Assembly (NCBI GenBank): GCA_964415255.1
Contig: CAYQAC010000009.1
Location: 1 to 64,000 of the forward strand
Length of the DNA stretch: 64,000 nt
Direction: 5' to 3'
From: JAHBVY01 sp964415255
GTDB taxonomy: Bacteria > Myxococcota_A > Polyangia > Polyangiales > Polyangiaceae
The position numbers and the translations under genes are program-made. The stretch's first letter is position 1, and every line of letters starts with the position of its first letter. The notes under the pieces were generated by a model. It had not been told where the DNA came from and did not search any database. It was given only the letters and a program-made list of their open reading frames with translations. Shown here one piece after another: positions 50,153 through 58,931 of the stretch.

Positions 50153-50662
50153 GTGAAGCGCCAAGTCCTCGCCAAGGTGACGCGTCCGCAGGATGAGCCT
50201 CGCGGTCCGGATGTCATCTACCGCCTGACGACGCCGGCGAGCTGGCTCGCGGAGGGCGCTTGCGTCGAGTTTGAGCTGCCGCGAAACCTCAGCTGCGCGG
50301 TGTGTGATGGCGGCGGTTGTGAGGCCTGCGGCTTGGCCGGCGCGGTGAGCACCCGGGGCCGCGCTGAGCCGCCCGAGCTGGTGCAGCTGACCCTGCCGCA
50401 GCGTGAGCTGGGCCCCAAGGCCACCTGTGTCGTGCGCTTGGCGGGCCACGGCGGCCTCCCACCGCCTGACGCCACCCTGCCGCGAGGGCACTTGCTGCTC
50501 CACGTGAGCGAGGGGGAGGCGGCGCCCAGCTTGGTTCGTCTTGAGGCACCCTGTGAGCCGGACGAGGTCACGGTGGCGGCTCCAGGCTCGCTGCGACCGG
50601 TGGTCGCAGTCCTGGTGGTGCTGGCGCTGGCGCTGGTTGGCTGGTGGCTCCTGGGGCGTTGA
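50153..50662 (+). CDS. DnaJ C-terminal-like protein with a membrane tail anchor
   Basis: 169 residues from GTG 50153. CAVCDGGGCEACG (about residues 43-55) resembles the DnaJ zinc-finger repeat (CxxCxGxG), compressed to one half. LPQRELGPKATCVVRLAGHGGLPPP followed by LPRGHLLLHVSEGE matches the DnaJ C-terminal substrate domain (VRLxGxGxxG..GDLxVxxxV). A C-terminal membrane segment follows (PVVAVLVVLALALVGWWLL). No J-domain is present. It may hold client proteins at the membrane; this is inference. Confidence 0.62.
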   Translation: MKRQVLAKVTRPQDEPRGPDVIYRLTTPASWLAEGACVEFELPRNLSCAVCDGGGCEACGLAGAVSTRGRAEPPELVQLTLPQRELGPKATCVVRLAGHGGLPPPDATLPRGHLLLHVSEGEAAPSLVRLEAPCEPDEVTVAAPGSLRPVVAVLVVLALALVGWWLLGR

Positions 50663-50865
50663 GGCGCGGTGGGTCGGCCGGATGATTGACGCGGAGCGGC
50701 AAGCCGCTCTAAACACCCGGTGGTTGTCTCGGTGGTCCCCTGGGCCGCTTGTAGCTGAGGCGCGAGGGCTGGCTCGCGTGGCGACAGGCAGAGGCAGTCA
50801 GGTGGCGGTTCGCCGCCATAGCGTCCGCGGGACACGCGGCAGGTAGAGAGCGCAAGAGAGGTCCA

Positions 50866-53190
50866 ATGAACCCGATCGTCATGGCCGCAATCATCCTCAG
50901 CCTGCTCGCGCTGTTCGCGTGGAGCGCGCACCGCCGCTGGGGGCTTTTGAAGGTGGGTGGGCCCACGCACGAGAGCCGCGTGGCGCGGATCGCCGAGCGC
51001 CTGAAGGTGCTGTGGATCTACGCGTTCTGGCAAAAGAAGATGCGGTACTATTTCACCGCAGGCCTGGCGCACAACCTGATCTTCTTTGGGTTCTTGGTGG
51101 TGCAGGCGCGCACCCTCATCCTCTGGGGGCGCGGCTTCGATCCGTCATTTAACCTGTTCATTTTTGGCCCGGAGGGGTTCCTCGGGCTGCCGCTCGGGAA
51201 GTACTACAACCTCGCGAAGGACATCGTCGCCCTGATGGTCATCGGGGGTGCGCTGGTCTTCGTCTACTACCGCACGCTCAACAAGCAGGTGCGCATGGCG
51301 CTCAGCTGGGAGGGCCTGCTCATCCTCGGCATCATCATCACGATGATGGGCTCCGACGTCGTCTATGACGGGGCCGCTCAGGTGCTGCACGTCCGCGCGG
51401 CGGAGCTGTGCGGCAGCCCCACCGCCGAGCTGGTCGCCACCTGCGCGCGCATCGAGACCATCATCGCGCCGCTCTCGGAGGTTGCCCCTGCGGAGGTCGC
51501 GTTCCACTTCTGGGAGCCGGCCGGCTCCGCGACGGCGCTCGCGCTTCAAGGGCTGTCGCCGGAGGCGCTGGTGTTCACCGCCCACGCTGGGTTTTGGACC
51601 CACGCGACCCTGGTGCTCATCTTCCTCAACATCCTCCCGTACTCGAAGCACTTCCACATCCTGACGGTGCTTCAGAACGTGCTCCTGTCGGATCTCACCC
51701 CGCGCGGTCGCCTGCGTCCGCTGGCCAAGAGCTCAGAGGAGCTGATGGCGATGGTGGAGAAGGCGATGGAGAGTGAGGACATGCACGCCGCGCCGCTCGG
51801 CTACGCGCGCATCCAGCACCTCCCCTGGAAGGACGTGCTCGACCTTTACACGTGCACGGAGTGCGGTCGCTGCTCAGATAACTGCCCCGCCGCTACCACG
51901 GGGAAAATCTTGAGCCCCAAGCACTTCACCTTGGATCTTCGAGATCACCTCTACCAGCGCCAAGACGAGGCGATGGAGGTGACCAAGATCAACCGGGTGC
52001 TGCTCGACGATCTGCGCCCCAAGCCGGCGAACGACGCCGAAGAGGGCGCCGAAGCGGAGGCCTCCGCTGACGCAGCAGAAGGCAGTGAAGCTGACGGTGC
52101 CGCCAGCGGCGAGGGGCCGAGCGAGGGTGTGTGGCGCGATCTGAACCTGGTGCCCGGCGTGGTCCATGAGGACGTGCTGTGGGCCTGCACCACCTGCCGC
52201 GCCTGCGAAGAGCAGTGCCCGGTGATGATCACCTACGTCGACAAAATCGTGCAGATGCGCCGTAACCTGGTGACCATCCAGGGCGAGTTCCCGGCGGAGC
52301 TGCAGGGCCCGTTCGACGGCATGGAGACCAACGGCAACCCCTGGAACCTCTCGCGGATGGATCGCGCGAGCTGGGCAGAGGGCCTGGACATCCCGCTCGC
52401 CGCCGACAAGCCCGACGCGGAGGTGCTCTATTGGGTGGGCTGCGCGGCGAGCTACGACGACCGCGCCAAGAAGATCTCACGCGCCACCGCGCTGCTCTTG
52501 AAGCAGGCCGGGGTAGATGTGGCGGTGCTCGGTGAAGAGGAGACCTGCACCGGGGACTCAGCGCGCCGCGCGGGCAATGAGTACCTGTTCATGACGCTGG
52601 CGGAGGCGAACATCGCCACCCTAAACGGCTATCAAGAGCAAGGCGGCGTCAAGCAGATCATCACCACCTGCCCGCACTGCTTCAACGCGCTCGCCAATGA
52701 GTACCCAGACTTCGGCGGCAAGTATGAGGTAGTTCACCACACTGACTACCTCTTAGGCCTGCTCGCGGAGGGCAAGCTCAAGGCGGGTAAGGCGGTGAAC
52801 GCCAAGGTCGTGTATCACGACAGCTGTTACCTCGGCCGCTACAACGACATCTACGAGCCGCCACGCAAGATCCTGGAGGGGATCCCCGGCGTGCAGCTGG
52901 TGGAGCCGGAGCACTGGACGCGCAACAAGGGCCTCTGCTGCGGCGCCGGCGGCGCTCAGATGTGGATGGAAGAGCAGAACAAAGATCGCGTGAACGTGAA
53001 GCGCACCAAGCAGCTGCTCGAGACGGGCGCGGACACCATCGCCACCGCCTGCCCCTTCTGCATGACGATGCTGACCGACGGCATCAAAGATCAGGAGAAG
53101 GAGGCCACCGTGCAGCAGCTGGACGTGGTGGAGCTGCTCGCCATCTCCTGCGGCGTTGAAGAGGCGGCGCCAGCAGAAGCGGCGGAGTGA
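50866..53190 (+). CDS. FadF/EMO-like membrane Fe-S oxidoreductase
   Basis: 774 residues. The N-terminal half has about five membrane segments like the b-type cytochrome subunit NarI/HdrE (LAHNLIFFGFLVVQARTLI; IVALMVIGGALVFVYY). Two 4Fe-4S motifs follow: CTECGRCSDNC (C330-C340) and CTTCRACEEQC (C441-C451). Two CCG domains are last (EETCTGDSARR, TTCPHCFN, HDSCYLGRYNDIYEPPRKIL, KGLCCGAGGAQMW, TACPFCMTML). This is the layout of proteins that pass electrons from electron transfer flavoprotein to menaquinone in fatty-acid oxidation. An acidic Ala/Glu insert of about 30 residues lies between the Fe-S motifs. etfAB is not in the window. Confidence 0.87.
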   Translation: MNPIVMAAIILSLLALFAWSAHRRWGLLKVGGPTHESRVARIAERLKVLWIYAFWQKKMRYYFTAGLAHNLIFFGFLVVQARTLILWGRGFDPSFNLFIFGPEGFLGLPLGKYYNLAKDIVALMVIGGALVFVYYRTLNKQVRMALSWEGLLILGIIITMMGSDVVYDGAAQVLHVRAAELCGSPTAELVATCARIETIIAPLSEVAPAEVAFHFWEPAGSATALALQGLSPEALVFTAHAGFWTHATLVLIFLNILPYSKHFHILTVLQNVLLSDLTPRGRLRPLAKSSEELMAMVEKAMESEDMHAAPLGYARIQHLPWKDVLDLYTCTECGRCSDNCPAATTGKILSPKHFTLDLRDHLYQRQDEAMEVTKINRVLLDDLRPKPANDAEEGAEAEASADAAEGSEADGAASGEGPSEGVWRDLNLVPGVVHEDVLWACTTCRACEEQCPVMITYVDKIVQMRRNLVTIQGEFPAELQGPFDGMETNGNPWNLSRMDRASWAEGLDIPLAADKPDAEVLYWVGCAASYDDRAKKISRATALLLKQAGVDVAVLGEEETCTGDSARRAGNEYLFMTLAEANIATLNGYQEQGGVKQIITTCPHCFNALANEYPDFGGKYEVVHHTDYLLGLLAEGKLKAGKAVNAKVVYHDSCYLGRYNDIYEPPRKILEGIPGVQLVEPEHWTRNKGLCCGAGGAQMWMEEQNKDRVNVKRTKQLLETGADTIATACPFCMTMLTDGIKDQEKEATVQQLDVVELLAISCGVEEAAPAEAAE

Positions 53191-53206
53191 GTCACGGTAG
53201 CGTGGG

Positions 53207-53230
53207 TTTTGGGGGTTGGGCACCGCGCTG
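53207..53230 (+). repeat. G-run element after the Fe-S oxidoreductase
   Basis: TTTTGGGGGTTGGGCACCGC then GCTG, 16 bp after the stop, in a convergent gap. GGTACGATACACTGACGAGT at 53288 recalls the GTCAG family but is not a match. Confidence 0.8.
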
Positions 53231-53317
53231 AGCGGCGCCCAGCCAGGCTCCCCGCGCTAGCCCTCGCTTGGGCGCGCCCCACGGCATAGGTACGATACAC
53301 TGACGAGTCAGCGCCGC

Positions 53318-54082
53318 TCACTGCAGCGTGCGCTGCGCGGGCGGCCGCAGCGGCGGGCGACGATCCAAGATCTCTTGGGCGGTGGCGCGGCGCACAAGCG
53401 GCAGCGAAGGATCGGCCACCAGCTCGCTCAGATCCGTACGTGCGCACAGCGGCAAGAGCGGCATCGTGACCTCATCGGGGGAGCCAGGGTTCTGCAGCAT
53501 GGATTGGCGCACGCGGCGCCGCGCGAGCCAGCGCGGTGAACAGGCGATCTGTTGGAGCACCGCGGGCGGCGCTGGGCGGCGCGCGGTCATGCGCAGCACG
53601 TCATCCAGGGTGAGGTGGGGGTTGCCGAGCAAGATGCTCGCGACCATCGGGTTCGGATCGGCGAGCAGGCGCGGGAAGTAGCGCCGGTCAGGGCGCCGCG
53701 CGAGGCTCCGGCGCTCACCCAGCGTCAGCTCGCGCGCGGCGCCATAGTCAGGCACACGTACTATAGGGGGCTCGGTGGGTGCGCCGCGGCGGAGCAGCCG
53801 CTCCAGGCTGAGGCGGCCGGTGGCGGTGGCTTCGCGGCTCAGCGCCTCGAGGCGTGGCGCGCCGGCTACGCGGTCCTCCGTGGCCATGCGGATCAGGCAC
53901 AGCGCCACCGGGAGCATCGCCTCCGTCGCCGCGTCGTCGCTCGCCTCGCACTCCTCTGCTAGCTCGCCCAGCGCCTGGCACGCCTGGGTCAGGCTCCAGC
54001 TAGGGAGCGTCGCCTGGAGCCAGCGCGCGCGGAGCTCAAGCCCTGACAGGGCGAGCAGTCGTCGCTTCAGCGGGGCGTCCAT
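53318..54082 (-). CDS. HEAT/leucine-rich-variant-like helical protein
   Basis: 254 residues from ATG 54082 (MDAPLKRRLLALSGLELRARW). Helical repeats such as ADPNPMVASILLGNPHLTLDDVLRMTARRPAPPAVLQQIA (key words NPMVASILLGNPHLTLDDVL) and NPGSPDEVTMPLLP resemble leucine-rich-variant repeats of unknown function. No membrane segment. I do not recognise a specific family. A reverse G-run element (54095-54114) is just upstream of its start. Confidence 0.65.
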   Translation of the reverse strand: MDAPLKRRLLALSGLELRARWLQATLPSWSLTQACQALGELAEECEASDDAATEAMLPVALCLIRMATEDRVAGAPRLEALSREATATGRLSLERLLRRGAPTEPPIVRVPDYGAARELTLGERRSLARRPDRRYFPRLLADPNPMVASILLGNPHLTLDDVLRMTARRPAPPAVLQQIACSPRWLARRRVRQSMLQNPGSPDEVTMPLLPLCARTDLSELVADPSLPLVRRATAQEILDRRPPLRPPAQRTLQ

Positions 54083-54209
54083 CGGCCTATGCTGCCTCGC
54101 CAAACCCCCGAAAAGAAACAAAAGCTGCGCTTCGGTCCGCAGGCCTACGCTCGGGTCGCGGCTCCTTGGGTGCGTTGACGGCTGATCACAGGCGCGGCAA
54201 AGTCGCTGC

Positions 54210-55040
54210 GTGAGCGCGCCGCTGGACACCGTCGCGCTGATTGAGACACCCGAGCATGTCCGTTTTCGGTACCGCCTGGCGGGGCCCGCCCGGCGCGCGG
54301 TGGCCTACGGCGTGGACCTGATGGTGCGGGCGGTGGTGCTCGGCTTCTTCGGGATCTTGCTGCTCATCGCCGGCGCCGCGACGGGCTTCGACGAGCAGAG
54401 CGCCGGCTTCGGGGCGGGAGCCATGCTCACGCTGTTTTTCCTGGTGGAATGGTTCTACTTCGTGCTGTGCGAGATGCTCACGGGGGGGCGCAGCGTGGGC
54501 AAGGTGCTGCTCAAGCTGCGGGTGGTGAAGCAAGGCGGCGTGCCGCTCTCCTTCTCCGACAGCCTGCTCCGCAATTTGCTTCGTGGAGCTGACTTGTTGC
54601 CGAGCTTCTACGCCTTGGGGCTCTTGGTGATGACGCGCGACAAGAGCTTCCGTCGCCTGGGTGATCTGGTGGCAAACACCTTGGTGATCTCGGAGGAGGG
54701 CGCCAAGGTGAGCGGGCGGCTGATGATCGATCCGCCGCCCACCGCGCAGGAGCTCGCGCGCATCCCCGCGCGCCCTGGCCTCAGCGCTCAGGAGGTGGAG
54801 GCGCTGGAGCTGTTCATCAGCCGCTACGGCACCTTGGGTCAGGCGCGCCAGGAGGAGCTGGCGGAGATCATCGCGCCTGGCCTCGCCGCGCGGCTCGGCC
54901 TCAGCTACCGCAGCGCTGCGCGCTTCCTCGGCCTCCTGTACTTCCGCACCACGCACGGCGACAGCGCCCCCGCGCCCCTGCCGATCAAGTCAGCTAAGCT
55001 CACCTCCATGCCGCCCGAGTGGCACCGGTATGGAGCATGA
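54210..55040 (+). CDS. RDD family membrane protein
   Basis: 276 residues from GTG 54210. LAGPARRAVAYGVDLMVRAVVLG (R, D and D pattern), two to three membrane segments, GGRSVGKVLLKLRVV and RRLGDLVANTLVI are RDD hallmarks. About 85 extra cytoplasmic residues follow. First gene of an operon: its stop overlaps the SpoIIM start (ATGA). A one-mismatch GTCAG palindrome (54989-55003) lies near its 3' end. Confidence 0.9.
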   Translation: MSAPLDTVALIETPEHVRFRYRLAGPARRAVAYGVDLMVRAVVLGFFGILLLIAGAATGFDEQSAGFGAGAMLTLFFLVEWFYFVLCEMLTGGRSVGKVLLKLRVVKQGGVPLSFSDSLLRNLLRGADLLPSFYALGLLVMTRDKSFRRLGDLVANTLVISEEGAKVSGRLMIDPPPTAQELARIPARPGLSAQEVEALELFISRYGTLGQARQEELAEIIAPGLAARLGLSYRSAARFLGLLYFRTTHGDSAPAPLPIKSAKLTSMPPEWHRYGA

Positions 55041-56155
55041 TCGGCCGCGATCAGTTCATCAGTGAGCGGTCGGCGCGCTGGGCGGAGCTGGAGCAGCTGT
55101 TGGGGCGGGGCGCGCTGCACCGCATGCCGCCAGCCAACATCAGCCGCGTCGCGGCGCTGTATCGGGTGGTGTGCGCGGACTTGATGCGCGCTCGGTCGCT
55201 GGGCGTCGGCTCGGACGTCACGCTCCACCTGGATGTGCTGGCGAGCCGCGCGCACAGCTTGCTCTACGCGCCGCGGCCGTATCGGCTGCGGGCGATTTGG
55301 GAGCTGGTGCAGTCGGGCTTCCCGGCGGCGTTCCGTCGCAACTGGCGCTTCAACTTGCTGGCGGCGGCCCTGTTTTATCTCCCCTTCGCCATCGGTTGGG
55401 TGGGGGCGCTCTCGTCGCTCGAGTTCGCGGAGTCGGTGTTGCCGCGCGCGGTGCTGCGGGGCCTCGCGGACGCTTACGCGGAGGGCTTCAGCTCAGGTCG
55501 CCAGGAGGGCGCCGACGCGATGATGGCGGGCTACTACGTCCACAACAACGTGGGCATCGCCTTCCGCTGTTTTGCCACCGGGATATTGTTCGGGTTCGGC
55601 AGTATGTTCTTCCTCGTCTACAACGGCCTGGTGACGGGGGCGGTGCTCGGCCACGTGATGGCGGAGGGGCACGGCGCGAACATCCTCACCTTCATCTGCG
55701 GCCACGGGCCGCTTGAGCTGAACGCGATCGTCGTGAGCGGCGCGGCGGGGCTGCAGATGGGGTACGCGCTGGTCAGCACGGGGGGGCGCACGCGGCTCGC
55801 GTCGCTCGGCGCGGCGGCGCCGGATCTGGTGGCGCAGATCGCAGGCGCCGCGTTGATGCTGCTGGGCGCCGCCGCGATTGAGGGGTTCTGGTCGCCCTCC
55901 TCGGTGCCCGCGCCCATCAAATGGGGATTCTCAGCCGTGCTCACCGTCTGCATCTTGGCGTACCTGCTGTTAGCGGGCCGCCCGCGGCGCGGGGCGCCTG
56001 GTGAGCGGGCAGCTGAGGTGAGCCGGCGTGGCGGCGCGCTCGGGAGCGACGGAGCGCCGCTCAGCCGCCGGGCGCACGAGCCGAGCGACGGAGCGCCGCT
56101 CAGCCGCAGGTTCACTGATGATGACGTCGCGCCGGCAAGTCGGAGGCCTGCGTGA
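55037..56155 (+). CDS. SpoIIM/DUF95 family membrane protein
   Basis: 372 residues from ATG 55037 (MIGRDQFISERSARWAELEQLL). The start RDQFIxxRxxxWxxLExLL, the segment VHNNVGIAFRCFATGILFGFGS, and the GHGPLELNAIVVSGAAGLQMG stretch are typical for the SpoIIM (stage II sporulation M) family, which in non-spore-formers is found with MoxR genes. The C-terminal 50 residues are a low-complexity Arg/Ser tail with an in-frame 13-codon duplication (GAPLSRR twice; DNA 56044-56068 and 56083-56107). Confidence 0.9.
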   Translation: MIGRDQFISERSARWAELEQLLGRGALHRMPPANISRVAALYRVVCADLMRARSLGVGSDVTLHLDVLASRAHSLLYAPRPYRLRAIWELVQSGFPAAFRRNWRFNLLAAALFYLPFAIGWVGALSSLEFAESVLPRAVLRGLADAYAEGFSSGRQEGADAMMAGYYVHNNVGIAFRCFATGILFGFGSMFFLVYNGLVTGAVLGHVMAEGHGANILTFICGHGPLELNAIVVSGAAGLQMGYALVSTGGRTRLASLGAAAPDLVAQIAGAALMLLGAAAIEGFWSPSSVPAPIKWGFSAVLTVCILAYLLLAGRPRRGAPGERAAEVSRRGGALGSDGAPLSRRAHEPSDGAPLSRRFTDDDVAPASRRPA

Positions 56156-56934
56156 ACATCGAGCAGGCGCAGGTGGAGATCCGTCAGCGAGGCTTACTTG
56201 AGGTGATCGACCTCGCGTTTCGCTACGTGATGAGCCTCGGCGGCCGCCTCTACCTCAAGCTGTGGCTCCTGTTCTGCCTGCCCTGGGTGGTTGGGCTGTA
56301 CGCCTGCGCGCGCCTGCTAGAAGTCTCATGGCTGTGGCTGTGGCTCATCGCCGTGTGCGTGGGGCAGGTGGTGCAGGCGGTGTTCACGGTGGCGGCGGGG
56401 CGCTTGATGTTCCAGCGCACGGCCACCGTCCGTGAGGTGATGGGCCAGCTGTTCTCACGCCTGGGGCCGCTGCTCGGCGCCTTGACCCTGAGCCGCGTGC
56501 TGCTCGCCTTGTCGAGCCTGGTCTTGATCATCACGCCCTTCGTGTGGGTGCGCTTCGCCTTCCTGCGGGAGGCGGTGCTGCTCGAGGGCGCCTCCAGCGC
56601 CAAGTCACTGGCTCGCGCGGGGCGCATCGTGCAGCACGATCTGGGCTTCACCCTGGGGCTCGGCTTGTGGCTCTTGCTGCTCACCGCTTGGGTGATGGTG
56701 GCGAGTGAGGTGCTCGGTCAGGCGCTGGTGCGCGACGTGCTGCAGCTCGGCGAGCCGCTCGGCAGCTACCGTGACGGCGGCTCCTTCTTCCTCCTCGCCG
56801 GCTACACCCTGAGCTGGGTGCTCAGCGGGACGCTGCGCTTCTTGGCTTACATCAACGTGCGCACCCGCTGGGACGGTTGGGACGTGCAGGTGCGCTTCAT
56901 GGCGCTGCGAGCGCAGGCGAAGGAGGCGCGGTGA
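56152..56934 (+). CDS. Multi-pass membrane protein of the MoxR operon
   Basis: 260 residues with five or six membrane segments (YLKLWLLFCLPWVVGLYACARLL; LWLIAVCVGQVVQAVF; LLALSSLVLIITPFVWVRFAFLREAVLLEG, key part VWVRFAFLREAVLLEG; LGLGLWLLLLTAWVMVASEVL). WVRFAFLREAVLLE plus SLARAGRIVQHD recalls glycerophosphoryl-diester-phosphodiesterase-like membrane domains, but I do not assign it. It overlaps its neighbours by 4 bp on each side (GTGA). Confidence 0.75.
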   Translation: MNIEQAQVEIRQRGLLEVIDLAFRYVMSLGGRLYLKLWLLFCLPWVVGLYACARLLEVSWLWLWLIAVCVGQVVQAVFTVAAGRLMFQRTATVREVMGQLFSRLGPLLGALTLSRVLLALSSLVLIITPFVWVRFAFLREAVLLEGASSAKSLARAGRIVQHDLGFTLGLGLWLLLLTAWVMVASEVLGQALVRDVLQLGEPLGSYRDGGSFFLLAGYTLSWVLSGTLRFLAYINVRTRWDGWDVQVRFMALRAQAKEAR

Positions 56935-58931
56935 CGGCGCGGCCGCTCAGGTGGCTCCTGGGGCTCGCGCTGTGCTCCATGCTCGGCCTGGCAGCATCGC
57001 CGGCGTTAGCGCAAGCCAGCCCCTGGCCGGACGACGACACCCTCTACGAGGTGGACCGCGCTCGTCAGCGTGAGATCCAAGCGCAGAAGGCTGAGCTTGA
57101 GGGCGACCTAGCGACGGTGCTCGATTCGCGTTACCGCTTCTGTCACGACTTGGAGAGCCGGGTCCTTGAGGGTGACGCCGCCCTGTGTGATCTGAAGGCG
57201 ATCGCGAAGGCGCGCTGCCCTGGCTTCGCGGCGGCCTGTGAGCAGCCGTTCGTGGAGTCGCACAGCCAGCGGCGGCGCCGGGCGGAGCGCGCGGAGGAGT
57301 CCAAGCTCAAGCTGCCGCCTTTGAGCGCTGGCTTCGGAGCGGTCGCGAAGGCGCTGTTCTGGGGCATGCTGCTCATGCTGCTGCTCTTGCTGGTGTGGGC
57401 CATCATCCGGGGCGCGCGCGCGCGCGAAGAGCCAGCCGCGGGCGATCTGGATGAGCCACAGGCGGACGATGTGGAGACCGCCGCAGGCGCCGCTCGACGT
57501 CGGCGGGTGGAGACCGACGTCGAGCGCCTGCTCCGCCGGGCGCACGCGGAGGCGGCGGCGGGTCGCTTCGAGCAGGCGCTGGCCGACGCCTACGCGGCGC
57601 TGCTGCGCTACGTGGAGGGCCACGGGTACATCGACATGCACCCGAGCCTCACGAACGGCGAGTACGTTCGCGGGCTGCGCGAGCACCCGGAGCTGCGCGC
57701 CGCGGTTGAGCAGAGCGCGCGTGAGCTGGAGGCCGTGCAGTTCGGCGCCCGCGCGCCCTCAGCAGAGCGCTTCCGTGCGGTCGTGGAGCGGGTGACGAGG
57801 GTGGTGGGGCGCGGCGCTGCCCTGGCGCTCGCGCTGTGCCTCGCGCTCTCCACGGCGGCCTGCGATCAGCTCAGTCAGGGGGGCGCGCCGGGCCCCGGCG
57901 ATGAGGCTGGGGGGTTCAGCTTGCTCGCCAGGCTGCTCGCGCAGCGCGGCGCCGTGGTGGAGCACCACGAGGGCGAGCAGAGCCTCAACCTGAGTGAGGG
58001 GCTCGACGTCGTGTTGGTGCACGGTCAGGTGGACTTACCAGAGGCGGAGTGGGAGCGGCTGCGCGCCTGGGCGGACGACGGCGGCATCCTCATCATCGCC
58101 TTGAACGCTCGGACCCAGGGCTTCGCGCCCGAGGTCAGCCAGGGCGCCCCGATGCGCTGCGACACGCTCCAGGTCGCGCCAGCCTACGTGGACTACCATG
58201 GGCTCGCCCTCGCCGCGCCGGGCGACGGCTGGCTGCAAGGCCCAGAGCACTACTGGCCGGTGCTCCAGTGCGTGGCGAAGGACGGCAGCAGCTGGCCCCA
58301 GGTGATCGCCGGGAGCGTGGGCAGCGGCAGCGTGGTGATCTTGCCAGGCTCAGCGATGCTCACGAACGCCTCAATGGTGAGCGGTGATCACGCGTTCGTG
58401 GTGATGGAGCTGCTGTTTGGTCAGCCGGCCAGCGTGCTGTTCGTGAACGCGGAGGAACAGGTGGGGGAGGACAGCCCGGTGATGGCTGTTGCTCAAGGGC
58501 GCCTCGGGCCGATTTTGCTCCAGCTGTTCGGGCTGATGGCGCTCTTTTATTGGCTCCGCGGCAAGCACTTTGGGCGCCCGCGGGCGCCCGAGCTGACGCG
58601 GCGCCGCGCGTTCAGTGAGCACGTGGAGGCGCTGGGCACGCAGTACCACAAGGCGGGTGCGTCGCGGCTGGCGCTCGGCATGTACGCCGGTTGGGCCATT
58701 GAGCGCCTGCGTGAGCGCGTGCTGCCCGGCAGGGGCGGCTCGCTGAGCGCGCTCGCGCAGGCGGTGGCGGCGCGCAGCGAGCGCCCAGAGGGTGAGGTGC
58801 TGCGGGTGCTGGTGGAGGGGGACTCCGCGCACAAGGCCCTCACGGCGCCGGGGGACAGAGTGGAAGATCAGCGGATCATGCGGGAGCTCGACGGGCTCCT
58901 CAGCGAGGCAGGAGGCAGCGTTGGACGTTAG
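56931..58931 (+). CDS. DUF4129-DUF4350 fusion protein
   Basis: 666 residues from GTG 56931. A signal peptide (WLLGLALCSMLGLAASPALAQ) leads an exported segment, then a membrane segment (ALFWGMLLMLLLLLVWAIIRG, about 140-160) and a DUF4129 domain (RRAHAEAAAGRFEQALADAYAALLRYVEGHGY). At about residues 293-310 lies a second signal-like stretch with a lipobox (ALALALCLALSTAACDQ). DUF4350 follows (VVLVHGQVDLPEAEWERLRAWADDGGILIIA, key part LRAWADDGGILIIA) with a final membrane segment (LLQLFGLMALFYWLRGKHFGRPR). These are often separate genes, so this looks like a gene fusion. Confidence 0.82.
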   Translation: MTARPLRWLLGLALCSMLGLAASPALAQASPWPDDDTLYEVDRARQREIQAQKAELEGDLATVLDSRYRFCHDLESRVLEGDAALCDLKAIAKARCPGFAAACEQPFVESHSQRRRRAERAEESKLKLPPLSAGFGAVAKALFWGMLLMLLLLLVWAIIRGARAREEPAAGDLDEPQADDVETAAGAARRRRVETDVERLLRRAHAEAAAGRFEQALADAYAALLRYVEGHGYIDMHPSLTNGEYVRGLREHPELRAAVEQSARELEAVQFGARAPSAERFRAVVERVTRVVGRGAALALALCLALSTAACDQLSQGGAPGPGDEAGGFSLLARLLAQRGAVVEHHEGEQSLNLSEGLDVVLVHGQVDLPEAEWERLRAWADDGGILIIALNARTQGFAPEVSQGAPMRCDTLQVAPAYVDYHGLALAAPGDGWLQGPEHYWPVLQCVAKDGSSWPQVIAGSVGSGSVVILPGSAMLTNASMVSGDHAFVVMELLFGQPASVLFVNAEEQVGEDSPVMAVAQGRLGPILLQLFGLMALFYWLRGKHFGRPRAPELTRRRAFSEHVEALGTQYHKAGASRLALGMYAGWAIERLRERVLPGRGGSLSALAQAVAARSERPEGEVLRVLVEGDSAHKALTAPGDRVEDQRIMRELDGLLSEAGGSVGR

